DNA of 11,959 bases from an uncultured Holdemanella sp. Lineage in GTDB: Bacteria; Bacillota_I; Bacilli_A; Erysipelotrichales; Erysipelotrichaceae. The stretch covers positions 1 through 11,959 of the forward strand of contig NZ_CAKVMR010000065.1 in the NCBI RefSeq assembly GCF_934772795.1. Reading direction: 5' to 3'. This document shows, one piece after another, positions 1-6,459 of this stretch. The number at the start of each line of letters is the position of its first letter. Position 1 is the stretch's first letter. The position numbers and the translations under genes were made by a program. Under the pieces are notes generated by a model that was not told the origin of the DNA, ran no database searches, and worked only from the letters and a program-made list of their open reading frames with translations.

Positions 1-5
1 TGAAA

Positions 6-60
6 AAGATTAGCCAATTTGGATCCACCAACAAGGCTAATCTTCTTTTATTATCTTTTC
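6..60 (+). terminator. Rho-independent terminator-like stem-loop
   Basis: A perfect 10-bp stem (AAGATTAGCC at 6-15, GGCTAATCTT at 35-44) encloses a 19-nt loop and is followed by a T-rich tail interrupted by a few other bases (46-59). It looks like the terminator of a gene lying left of the window. It stands directly before an EIIC gene that has lost its N-terminus, so it may mark a deletion or rearrangement joint. The tail is T-rich rather than a pure T run, so strength is uncertain. Confidence 0.6.
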
Positions 61-85
61 ATGAATAATTCAGGTTTTATTATCT

Positions 86-1027
86 TTGTGTGGATTTGTT
101 CTTACTTGTGTTGCACCTATAAAATTAGCTTTTGATGGTAAAACAACCGAAATATCTTATTTGGATGGAAAAGGAATTTTAGCAGCTATTTTTATTTCGA
201 TTTTAACTGTAGAACTATATCGTATAATGCGTGAAAAGAATTTTGGACGTATAAAATTACCGGATTCTGTACCTGATTCACTTTCTGAAACTTTTGCTTC
301 ATTATGTCCTGGAATCGTTTTAATCGCTCTTTATTCGGTTTTATTTATTATATTCTTTAACATGAAAACTACATTACCTGGTTGGGTATATACAAAACTT
401 GCACCAGCATTTACAGTAGCAGATAGTATGCCTTTTGTAGTAATTATGACGGCATTTGTACAATTGTTCTGGTTCTTTGGGGTTCACGATGCAGCTTTCT
501 CTGGAATTTTAGCACCTATTCGTGAAAGTGGATTATCTGTTAATGCGGCAGCTAAGTTAGCAGGACATGCAATGCCTCGTGTATTTACAACTCCATTTTG
601 GGTATATTTCTGTGTTATAGGTGGATGTGGTTCTGTACTTGCGTTAGCAATCTTACTTTGTAAATCTAAATCTAAACAATTACGAACAGTTGGACGTGTT
701 GGCTTGATTCCTGCATTTTTCAACATTTCAGAGCCAATTATTTTTGGTGTTCCATTAATGTTAAATCCAATTTTCTTTATTCCATTTATTTTGACTTCAA
801 CATTAAATTGCTTTATCGCATATTTATGTACAAGTTTAGGCATTATTGGGAAATCATTCGCAATGCTATCATGGAACATGCCTTCAGTATTTGGTGCGTT
901 TTTATCAACTATGGATATTAAAGCTTTATTTCTTATTATTGTGTTAATCGTGTTAGATGGAGTTATTTATTATCCATTCTTAAAGGTTCAAGAAAAAGAG
1001 TTGCTTGAAGTAGAAGAAGAAGAGTGA
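86..1027 (+). CDS. PTS EIIC permease, lactose/cellobiose family, N-terminally truncated (probable pseudogene)
   Basis: This is the membrane subunit that carries a beta-glucoside or oligosaccharide across the membrane while phosphorylating it. The visible 313 residues fit the middle and C-terminal parts of LicC/CelB-type EIIC: a 'KGILAA...TVELYR' segment, 'FFGVHDAA', and the hallmark loop 'NISEPIIFGVP' followed by 'LNPIFFIPF'. Several hydrophobic membrane spans and an acidic tail (EVEEEE) are present. Family members are usually about 430-450 residues, so roughly the first 100 are missing. The frame is open only from 65 (after a TGA at 62-64), the only early start is TTG at 86, and no convincing ribosome site precedes it. 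A terminator-like hairpin lies just upstream instead of the missing coding sequence. I infer a decayed or broken gene; an assembly joint is the alternative. Substrate cannot be told, and no EIIA or EIIB gene is in the window. Confidence 0.8.
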   Translation: MCGFVLTCVAPIKLAFDGKTTEISYLDGKGILAAIFISILTVELYRIMREKNFGRIKLPDSVPDSLSETFASLCPGIVLIALYSVLFIIFFNMKTTLPGWVYTKLAPAFTVADSMPFVVIMTAFVQLFWFFGVHDAAFSGILAPIRESGLSVNAAAKLAGHAMPRVFTTPFWVYFCVIGGCGSVLALAILLCKSKSKQLRTVGRVGLIPAFFNISEPIIFGVPLMLNPIFFIPFILTSTLNCFIAYLCTSLGIIGKSFAMLSWNMPSVFGAFLSTMDIKALFLIIVLIVLDGVIYYPFLKVQEKELLEVEEEE

Positions 1028-1033
1028 TATAAA
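1005..1033 (+). promoter_or_regulatory. deoDB promoter with extended -10
   Basis: TTGAAG (1005-1010), a 17-bp spacer, and TATAAA (1028-1033). The EIIC stop codon TGA (1025-1027) supplies the TGn of an extended -10. Predicted transcription start is near 1040, inside the following hairpin. This gives the nucleoside genes their own promoter despite lying close behind EIIC. Confidence 0.6.
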
Positions 1034-1063
1034 ATAAGGCGCTATTATGCGTCTTATTTTATT
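1031..1063 (+). terminator. Stem-loop after EIIC, likely terminator
   Basis: A 12-bp stem (1031-1042 with 1049-1060, one G-T wobble) has a 6-nt loop TATTAT. Its A-rich left arm and T-rich right arm suit termination of transcripts coming through EIIC. The deoDB -10 box lies in its left arm, so a deoDB transcript starting near 1040 would carry only part of the hairpin. Confidence 0.55.
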
Positions 1064-1077
1064 TAGAGGAGGAAATT

Positions 1078-1794
1078 ATGTCAACAGCACACAATAAAGC
1101 AAGTTTAGAAGATATCGCAAAAGTCGTTTTGATGCCAGGAGATCCGTTACGAGCAAAATTGATTGCCGAGAATTTTTTAGAAAATCCTGTTTTGTTTAAT
1201 GACGTACGAGGCATGCTTGGATATACAGGAATATATAAAGGACACCGTGTATCTGTTATGGGAAGCGGTATGGGAATGGCAAGTATGGGGATTTATTCGT
1301 ATGAACTATTCAAATTCTATGATGTAGATGCCATTATACGAGTAGGTAGTACAGGAAGTTATTCTGAAAGACTACCAATGAAGTCTGTCGCTTTAGTCAA
1401 AGGATCTTATTCAGAATCAACTTATGCACTAGCACAAAGTGGCGATACAGATACAATGCAGTACCCAGATAAAGATTTAAATGCATTGATTGAAAGTGTA
1501 AGTCAAGAAGTTTCAATTCCGGTTGTTTTGACAAACACACACTCAAGTGATGTGTTCTATTATGAAAAAGATTTAGAACAACCAGAAAAAATGATTGAAG
1601 AATACGATGCACTTTGTGTGGAAATGGAAAGTTTTGCCCTATTCCACAATGCGAAGGTATTGAATAAAAAGGCGGCTTGTCTATTAACTGTATCTGATTC
1701 TTTATGTACAAATGAGCATTTAAGTGCCGAAGAAAGACAAACATCTTTTAATGAAATGATCACACTTGCCTTAGAAAGTGCAATCCGCTTATGA
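1078..1794 (+). CDS. deoD: Purine nucleoside phosphorylase, DeoD type
   Basis: Cytoplasmic enzyme that splits purine (deoxy)nucleosides with phosphate into free base and (deoxy)ribose-1-phosphate. Length, 238 residues, matches the hexameric bacterial DeoD family. Visible family signatures are H5 in 'TAHNKA', the phosphate-binding 'LMPGDPLRAK' (18-27, R25), 'VRGMLGYTG', 'GSGMGMAS' (63-69), 'IIRVGS' with R88, the nucleoside-binding 'VEME' (181-184), the catalytic aspartate D207 in 'TVSDSL', and R220 in 'EERQTSF'. All key residues known from the E. coli enzyme have counterparts. The start is fixed by a strong ribosome site GAGGAGG at 1066-1072, 5 nt before ATG. Its stop overlaps the deoB start by 4 bp, so the two are co-translated. 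The pair supplies the pentose-1-phosphate that DeoB converts next. Confidence 0.96.
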   Translation: MSTAHNKASLEDIAKVVLMPGDPLRAKLIAENFLENPVLFNDVRGMLGYTGIYKGHRVSVMGSGMGMASMGIYSYELFKFYDVDAIIRVGSTGSYSERLPMKSVALVKGSYSESTYALAQSGDTDTMQYPDKDLNALIESVSQEVSIPVVLTNTHSSDVFYYEKDLEQPEKMIEEYDALCVEMESFALFHNAKVLNKKAACLLTVSDSLCTNEHLSAEERQTSFNEMITLALESAIRL

Positions 1795-2975
1795 AATATA
1801 AAAAGATAGTTTGTGTTGTCGTTGATTCTTTTGGGATTGGACAAGCTACAGATGCCAAAGACTTCAATGATTTTGGTGCTGATACCTTTGGACATATCTT
1901 AGAATATCGTCCGGATTTAAAGATAGATAATCTATATAAATTAGGTTTAGGGAATTTACATCCAAATAGTAAATCTAAACAAAGTATGGGTTATGCCCTT
2001 AAGATGCATGAGGCAAGCTGTTCAAAAGATACAATGACAGGACATTGGGAAATGATGGGAATCCATACGACAAAACCATTTAAGACATTTACTGAACATG
2101 GTTTTCCAGATGAATTAGTATCTGAATTAGAGTCTTTAACTGGCCATGTCTTTATTGGAAATAAAAGTGCAAGTGGAACAGAAATCTTAGATGAATTGGC
2201 TATGGAAGAGATTCAGTCAAACGGAAAGAAATTAATTCTTTATACTTCAGCTGATAGTGTTCTACAAATATGTGGACATGAAGAAGTGACGGGATTAGAT
2301 GAACTATATCGTGTTTGTCAAATAGCTCGAGAACTCACTTTAAAACCAGAATATAAAGTAGGAAGAGTTATTGCACGTCCTTATGTGGGAAATTCAGTTG
2401 GTCATTTTGTACGTACTAGTAATCGTCATGACTATGCCTTGTCTCCATCAAATGAAACAGTTTTAGACGTGTTAAAATCAAATGCATTGGATGTGATTGG
2501 GATTGGTAAGATCCGTGACATTTTTAATGGGTGTGGTATTACGAAAAGTATTCATTCTACTTCGAGTCATGAAGGAATGCTTCAAACCATTGAAGAAGTG
2601 CAAACGGATTTTACAGGCTTATTATTTACGAACCTTGTAGATTTTGATGCCAAGTGGGGCCATCGAAGAAATGTGAGTGGCTATGCGGATGAGCTTGAAG
2701 ATTTTGATGTCTTATTAGGTCAATTACTTTCAGTTCTTGATTCCAATACACTATTGATCATTACGGCTGATCATGGAAATGATCCAACCTATAAAGGAAC
2801 GGATCATACGCGTGAGTGTGTTCCATGTTTAATGTATTCACCAAGTATGAAAGAATATGGAATACTGAATGATTCAAGTTCATTTGGAGTTCTTGGTGCA
2901 AGTATTTTAGATAATTTTGATTTAGTTAAACCATCTGATTTAATTGGTGAATCTATTCTTAATTTGACAAAATAG
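1791..2975 (+). CDS. deoB: Phosphopentomutase
   Basis: Moves the phosphate of (deoxy)ribose-1-phosphate from C1 to C5, linking nucleoside breakdown to the pentose phosphate route or to DeoC. The 394-residue length is normal. It is an alkaline-phosphatase-superfamily enzyme with two manganese ions. Residues matching the Bacillus cereus enzyme are D12 in 'VDSFGIG', the phosphorylated threonine T81 in 'KDTMTGHWE', D155 in 'SADSV', D286 and H291 in 'DFDAKWGHRR', D327/H328 in 'ADHGND' and H339 in 'TDHTRE'. The start ATG overlaps the deoD stop (ATGA at 1791-1794), and no clear ribosome site precedes it, so translation probably depends on reinitiation after deoD. No deoC or deoxynucleoside transporter gene is next to it. 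The perfect -35 box of the downstream MATE gene lies inside its last codons. Confidence 0.97.
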   Translation: MKYKKIVCVVVDSFGIGQATDAKDFNDFGADTFGHILEYRPDLKIDNLYKLGLGNLHPNSKSKQSMGYALKMHEASCSKDTMTGHWEMMGIHTTKPFKTFTEHGFPDELVSELESLTGHVFIGNKSASGTEILDELAMEEIQSNGKKLILYTSADSVLQICGHEEVTGLDELYRVCQIARELTLKPEYKVGRVIARPYVGNSVGHFVRTSNRHDYALSPSNETVLDVLKSNALDVIGIGKIRDIFNGCGITKSIHSTSSHEGMLQTIEEVQTDFTGLLFTNLVDFDAKWGHRRNVSGYADELEDFDVLLGQLLSVLDSNTLLIITADHGNDPTYKGTDHTRECVPCLMYSPSMKEYGILNDSSSFGVLGASILDNFDLVKPSDLIGESILNLTK

Positions 2976-2992
2976 AAAAAATATATTAATTT
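2964..2992 (+). promoter_or_regulatory. Candidate promoter of the MATE gene
   Basis: A consensus TTGACA at 2964-2969 sits in the last codons of deoB. With a 17-bp spacer the -10 would be TAATTT (2987-2992), a poor match in an AT-rich stretch. Predicted start near G2999 would put the 5' end of the mRNA exactly at the base of the structured leader at 3001. Confidence 0.45.
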
Positions 2993-3000
2993 ATTTTAGC

Positions 3001-3041
3001 GTTTTGGTATCCCCTATGAAACTGCCAAAACATGGGGGAGG
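3001..3041 (+). promoter_or_regulatory. Structured 5' leader that can sequester the MATE ribosome site
   Basis: Two stems can form. Stem A pairs GTTTTGG (3001-3007) with CCAAAAC (3025-3031). Stem B pairs TCCCCTATG (3010-3018) with CATGGGGGA (3031-3039), nine pairs with one wobble and a 12-nt loop. The right arm of B covers the G-rich ribosome site GGGGGAGG (3034-3041). The stems interleave and share only C3031, so they could alternate or coexist as a pseudoknot. I do not recognise a known riboswitch consensus. This is inferred from complementarity only. Confidence 0.5.
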
Positions 3042-3050
3042 TATAATTTA

Positions 3051-4370
3051 ATGAACAAAATGGAACATATGGAAATCAAAAAATTAGTGATTTCTATGAG
3101 TTTGCCTATTATCATCTCAATGGTGATTCAGGCTTTATATAATATTGTCGACAGTATCTTTGTTGCCAAGATTTCTAGTGATGCATTAACTGCTGTATCT
3201 TTATGTTATCCTGTGCAAACCATTATAGTTGCGATTGCCTGTGGAACAGCAGTTGGCTTTAATACACTACTTGCTCGTTATTTGGGTGAAAAGAAATTTG
3301 ATTATGCGAATAATACAATGATGCATGGAATCCTATTAGGATTTTTAAATGGACTTGTCTTCTTGGTTTTAGGCCTACTATTTTCTAATATATTCTTATC
3401 TTGGTTTACTAGGGATGCTCAAATTCTTGGTTTAGCCAATACATATATTCGTATTTGTACGATGTTTTCTTTTAGTGTCTTTGTACAAATCATCTTTGAA
3501 AGAATTATGCAGGCAACTGGAAATGCCATCTACAACATGGTTATGCAAGGAGCAGGAGCTATCATCAATATTATCCTAGATCCCATCTTGATTTTTGGGT
3601 GGTTTGGCCTACCTAAAATGGGAGTAACTGGAGCTGCCATTGCGACTGTCATTGGTCAATTTTGTGGCATGATGATTGGCTATTGGATCACAAAGAAAAA
3701 GATTGATGCATTAGAAATTAAAATGTCTAACTTTAGCTTTTCGACAGACATTTTAGCTCGCATCTATAAAGTCGGTGTACCTGCTATATTGATGCAGTCG
3801 GTATTAAGCTTTATGACTGTTTTTATGAATATGATACTAGCCCCAATCTCAGCTATGGCTATTAGTGCATTTAGCGTGTATTATAAGCTACAAAATTTCT
3901 TAAATATGGCCGTACTAGGAATTACCAATGCCTTAATTCCGATTGTTGCCTACAACAATGGAGCTAAAAGAAAAGATCGTGCGTTTGAAGCCATCAGCTT
4001 TTCAATGGTTTTATCCATTTCTATTATGGTTGTAGGAACCGTTGTATTCCAGTTGTTCCCAAAACAATTATTATCCATGTTTAGTGCCAATGATGAAATG
4101 TATGCGTTTGGTGTTCCGGCATTAAAAATCATTAGCTTAAGCTTTGTGTTTGCCGGCATCAGTATGGTACTTTGTGCAGCATTCCAAGCTTTAAATAAGG
4201 CAAATACTTCGTTAGTTATCACTTTGGCTAGACAACTAGTCATCTTGATTCCATTGACATATGGATTGATGAAATGCTTTGGCATTAACATGGGTTGGTA
4301 TGCCTTTGTCGTTACGGAAATTATATGTTCTGTTTATTCATTGATTGTATGGAGAAAAATGAAAAGGTAG
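3051..4370 (+). CDS. MATE-family multidrug/cation exporter
   Basis: Inner-membrane antiporter that uses a sodium or proton gradient to expel organic cations, drugs or metabolites. The 439 residues are strongly hydrophobic, compatible with 12 membrane helices arranged as two similar halves. The first half starts 'SLPIIISMVIQALYNIVDS' (17-35). Typical MATE segments follow: 'NTLLARYLGEKKFDYAN' (71-87) and 'INIILDPILIFGWFGLPKMG' (172-191) followed by 'GAAIAT'. The second half starts near residue 235 with 'GVPAILMQS'. The pattern is nearest to the MepA-like MATE group, a family-level judgement. ATG at 3051 is supported by GGGGGAGG 9 nt upstream. That site lies in a possible sequestering hairpin, so expression may be controlled at translation. 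Its TAG stop lies within a bidirectional terminator shared with the next, convergent gene. Substrate is unknown. Confidence 0.93.
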   Translation: MNKMEHMEIKKLVISMSLPIIISMVIQALYNIVDSIFVAKISSDALTAVSLCYPVQTIIVAIACGTAVGFNTLLARYLGEKKFDYANNTMMHGILLGFLNGLVFLVLGLLFSNIFLSWFTRDAQILGLANTYIRICTMFSFSVFVQIIFERIMQATGNAIYNMVMQGAGAIINIILDPILIFGWFGLPKMGVTGAAIATVIGQFCGMMIGYWITKKKIDALEIKMSNFSFSTDILARIYKVGVPAILMQSVLSFMTVFMNMILAPISAMAISAFSVYYKLQNFLNMAVLGITNALIPIVAYNNGAKRKDRAFEAISFSMVLSISIMVVGTVVFQLFPKQLLSMFSANDEMYAFGVPALKIISLSFVFAGISMVLCAAFQALNKANTSLVITLARQLVILIPLTYGLMKCFGINMGWYAFVVTEIICSVYSLIVWRKMKR

Positions 4371-4386
4371 CATTTGCTACCTTTTT
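4362..4386. terminator. Bidirectional terminator containing both convergent stop codons
   Basis: A perfect 10-bp stem (AAAAGGTAGC at 4362-4371, GCTACCTTTT at 4376-4385) with a 4-nt loop has an A-tract on one side and a T-tract on the other, so it works on both strands. The MATE stop (TAG, 4368-4370) is in the left arm and the methyltransferase stop (TAG on the minus strand, 4377-4379) is in the right arm. Confidence 0.9.
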
Positions 4387-5111
4387 GCGTATTTAAATGT
4401 ATACATACAAATGGATGTGGCAATGGCCACGTTTAAACTTTCAAATGTTTCCATTTCAATTTTGACAATGTGATCACTTAAATCAATCAATTCCTTGCGC
4501 ACACCCTGACCTTCATTGCCAACAAGAATGGCGTATTTTTCACTTGGCTTGATGTCTTGAAGATCCTTGTGGTTATCATGCAAAGCTGTGGCATACACTT
4601 CAATGTTTCTTTCTTGAAGTTGTTTGATCTCTTCTATAAGATCTGTTTGGGTCACAGGAATATAGAATAGGGCTCCTTGACTGGACTGAATCGTTTTTGG
4701 ATTGTAGATATCAGCACAGCCTTTTGACATATAAATGCAGTCAATGCCAAAAGAGTGGGCGGTTCTTAAAATCGTACCTACATTGCCTGGATCTTGTACA
4801 TTGTCTAGTAATAGAATGCTTTCTTCTTTTTCTGGTTTTAAGTTTAGTTTTTTACATACACCAATCATCTTTGAATTTGAATTCTGGTTTGACAATTTGT
4901 TTAATACTTGTTGCGTAACTGTTTCATAGTTAAAATCTACTGGACATTCAATTCCTTCAAGGATAAATAATTCTTGTAGAGCATTTGCATGAAATGCTTC
5001 TTTAACCATATGTTCGCCTTCGACTAGAAATAGACTTGTCTTATCTCTTTCTTTTTTTTGGATCAGTTTGGCGTATTCTTTTATTTTCTTATTGTTTACA
5101 GATTGAATCAT
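4377..5111 (-). CDS. TrmH/SpoU-family RNA 2'-O-methyltransferase (YsgA/RlmP-like)
   Basis: SAM-dependent SPOUT-fold enzyme that methylates a ribose 2'-OH in rRNA or tRNA. The 244 residues show the N-terminal substrate-binding domain ('FLVEGEHMVKEA', 28-39) and the three SpoU motifs: motif 1 'DNVQDPGNVGTILRTA' (103-118), motif 2 'LVGNEGQGV' (196-204) and motif 3 'ESLNVAIATSICMY' (224-237). These form the knotted SAM site. In Bacillus subtilis the homologue ysgA lies directly before pheS-pheT. As I recall it was later named RlmP, a 23S rRNA A-loop methylase. Here it is next to pheS but divergent. The start fits the family's usual N-terminus, yet no ribosome site precedes it and the predicted transcript starts at the A of ATG (leaderless). 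The exact target nucleotide cannot be read from the sequence. Confidence 0.92.
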   Translation of the reverse strand: MIQSVNNKKIKEYAKLIQKKERDKTSLFLVEGEHMVKEAFHANALQELFILEGIECPVDFNYETVTQQVLNKLSNQNSNSKMIGVCKKLNLKPEKEESILLLDNVQDPGNVGTILRTAHSFGIDCIYMSKGCADIYNPKTIQSSQGALFYIPVTQTDLIEEIKQLQERNIEVYATALHDNHKDLQDIKPSEKYAILVGNEGQGVRKELIDLSDHIVKIEMETFESLNVAIATSICMYTFKYAKR

Positions 5112-5117
5112 AAAAAA

Positions 5118-5146
5118 ATATTACCATACTTCGGCTTGAAAAAAAA
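5118..5146 (-). promoter_or_regulatory. Minus-strand promoter giving a leaderless methyltransferase mRNA
   Basis: On the minus strand an extended -10, TGGTAATAT (TAATAT at 5123-5118), stands just before the gene. The 17-bp-spaced -35 is a T-run (5146-5141), a weak match compensated by the TGn. With usual spacing the start is 5111, the A of the ATG codon. It is back to back with the pheST promoter, whose -35 is 5136-5141. Confidence 0.5.
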
Positions 5147-5164
5147 CATGGACTTCGATATAAT
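5136..5164 (+). promoter_or_regulatory. pheST operon promoter
   Basis: TTGAAA (5136-5141), exactly 17 bp, then consensus TATAAT (5159-5164). Predicted start is near 5171, at the beginning of the T-box leader. It shares one base with the -35 region of the divergent methyltransferase promoter. Confidence 0.85.
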
Positions 5165-5170
5165 TTGAAC

Positions 5171-5390
5171 TGTTAAAGCAATGAGAAGACATAGTAGCTA
5201 TTTAACGCTTAGAAAAGAGAGTAAACCAATTGGTGAAAGGTTTATATAAGTAGGGATAGTGAATTCACCTTTGAGTAAGAGTAAAAACCTCTTCCGTTTC
5301 ATACGGTTATCATGGTCAATTAAGTGTGTCTATCAAGACGAAGCAAGATGGTAACGCGGCAATAGTCGTTCTTGCGTCGTCTTTTTTTTG
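5171..5390 (+). promoter_or_regulatory. T-box leader sensing tRNA-Phe
   Basis: This fills the ~300-nt gap before pheS. It shows the stem I elements AGAGAG (about 5216-5221) and GGTGAAAGG (5232-5240), then a specifier region GAATTCACC with the phenylalanine codon TTC at 5264-5266. The T-box core TGGTAACGCGG is at 5349-5359; the variable base T can pair with the A discriminator of tRNA-Phe. A terminator (GACGAAGCAAGA 5337-5348 with TCTTGCGTCGTC 5370-5381, one mismatch, then eight T at 5382-5389) competes with an antiterminator pairing 5337-5341 with 5366-5370. Uncharged tRNA-Phe should favour read-through into pheST. Confidence 0.95.
5337..5389 (+). terminator. Regulated intrinsic terminator of the T-box
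   Basis: A 12-position stem with one A-G mismatch is followed by eight T. The T-box core lies in its loop, as expected for a terminator/antiterminator switch. It lies 24 nt before the pheS start. Confidence 0.9.
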
Positions 5391-5412
5391 TTTTTAGGAA
5401 AGGAAGAACAAC

Positions 5413-6447
5413 ATGAAAACAATCGAAGAGCTTTTGCAGGAAGCTACACAAAAAATTCAAGATGTCAAAGATTCATCTTCATTGAATGATTTACGTGTCT
5501 TGTATCTAGGTAAAAAAGGACCTGTTCAAGAGTTGATGAAGGGCATGAAGGATTTGTCGAAAGAAGAAAAACCTATCTTTGGACAAAAGGTCAACCAGTT
5601 GAAACAAGATCTTTCTAAGATGATTGAAGAAAAGAAAGAACAATTGGCGGCTTTAGAAATGCAGAAAAAGATCGAATCTGAAAAGATCGATATCACATTG
5701 CCAGGTCGTAAACCAGAACTAGGTAATGCGCACCCATTAAATTTGGTACGCCAAGAACTAGAAGATCTATTCATTGGTTTAGGATATCAAGTTATTGAAG
5801 GGGACGATATTGTTGATGATGAATATTGTTTCGAAAGAGCCAATATTCCTAAGGATCACCCAGCACGTGATATGCAGGACTCTTTATATATTGATCCAAA
5901 TCGTCTATTAAGAACACATACAACAGCCATTCAGATGGTTGTATTAGAAGAAAGTGCACCAAATCTTCCAATCAAAGTCGTATGTCCAGGTAAGGTATAC
6001 CGTCGTGATGATGATGATGCGACTCACTCTCACCAGTTCATGCAGATGGAAGGATTGGTTATTGGAGAAAAGGTCACTTTAGCGGACTTAAAGGGAACTT
6101 TAGAATTCATGGCTAAAAAATTATTTGGTCAAGACCGTCAGATTCGTTTTAGACCAAGTTATTTCCCATTTACAGAACCAAGTGTAGAAGTCGATGTTTC
6201 TTGTCACATTTGTAACGGAAAAGGATGTCCAACATGTAAAGGTACTGGATGGATCGAAATTTTAGGTGCTGGAGAAGTACATCCAAACGTATTAAAGATG
6301 GCTGGATATGATCCAGAAAAATGTAGTGGGTTCGCCTTTGGTGTAGGTATTGAGCGTGTTGCGATGTTGAAATATGGTATTGATGATATTCGTCATTTCT
6401 ATACAAATGATAAACGATTCAATTCTACATTCAAACGTTATGAGTAG
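5413..6447 (+). CDS. pheS: Phenylalanyl-tRNA synthetase alpha subunit
   Basis: Catalytic subunit of the cytoplasmic alpha2-beta2 enzyme that attaches phenylalanine to tRNA-Phe. The 344 residues give the N-terminal coiled coil that grips tRNA (about 1-90, rich in K/E/Q) and then the class II core. Motif 2 covers 'LRTHTT' (166-171) through 'GKVYRRDDDDATHSHQF' (193-209), and motif 3 is 'GFAFGVGIERVAMLKYGI' (306-323). A308 is the small residue of the phenylalanine pocket (A294 in E. coli). A cysteine cluster C264-x2-C267-x4-C272-x2-C275 before 'GTGWIEILGAGEVHPNVL' resembles the element seen in many Firmicute PheS. ATG at 5413 has an AGGAAAGGAAG ribosome site just upstream (5397-5407). pheT follows after 12 nt, and both depend on the T-box upstream. 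Confidence 0.98.
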   Translation: MKTIEELLQEATQKIQDVKDSSSLNDLRVLYLGKKGPVQELMKGMKDLSKEEKPIFGQKVNQLKQDLSKMIEEKKEQLAALEMQKKIESEKIDITLPGRKPELGNAHPLNLVRQELEDLFIGLGYQVIEGDDIVDDEYCFERANIPKDHPARDMQDSLYIDPNRLLRTHTTAIQMVVLEESAPNLPIKVVCPGKVYRRDDDDATHSHQFMQMEGLVIGEKVTLADLKGTLEFMAKKLFGQDRQIRFRPSYFPFTEPSVEVDVSCHICNGKGCPTCKGTGWIEILGAGEVHPNVLKMAGYDPEKCSGFAFGVGIERVAMLKYGIDDIRHFYTNDKRFNSTFKRYE

Positions 6448-6459
6448 GAGGATTTAAAT

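Noticed and set aside
61..132. Short frame from ATG at 61 (24 codons) as the true EIIC start by frameshift
   Set aside because: Its translation does not resemble the EIIC N-terminus and there is no ribosome site; one frameshift would not restore the roughly 100 missing residues.
484..879. 131-codon open frame on the minus strand inside EIIC
   Set aside because: It is antisense to a clear membrane-protein frame, has no ribosome site and no recognisable domain; an AT-rich shadow frame.
1397..1895. Two minus-strand open frames of 111-115 codons across deoD and deoB
   Set aside because: They lie opposite strongly conserved genes with all catalytic residues present and have no family resemblance.
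3950..4291. 113-codon minus-strand frame in the MATE gene
   Set aside because: Antisense to conserved transmembrane coding sequence, no ribosome site, no domain.
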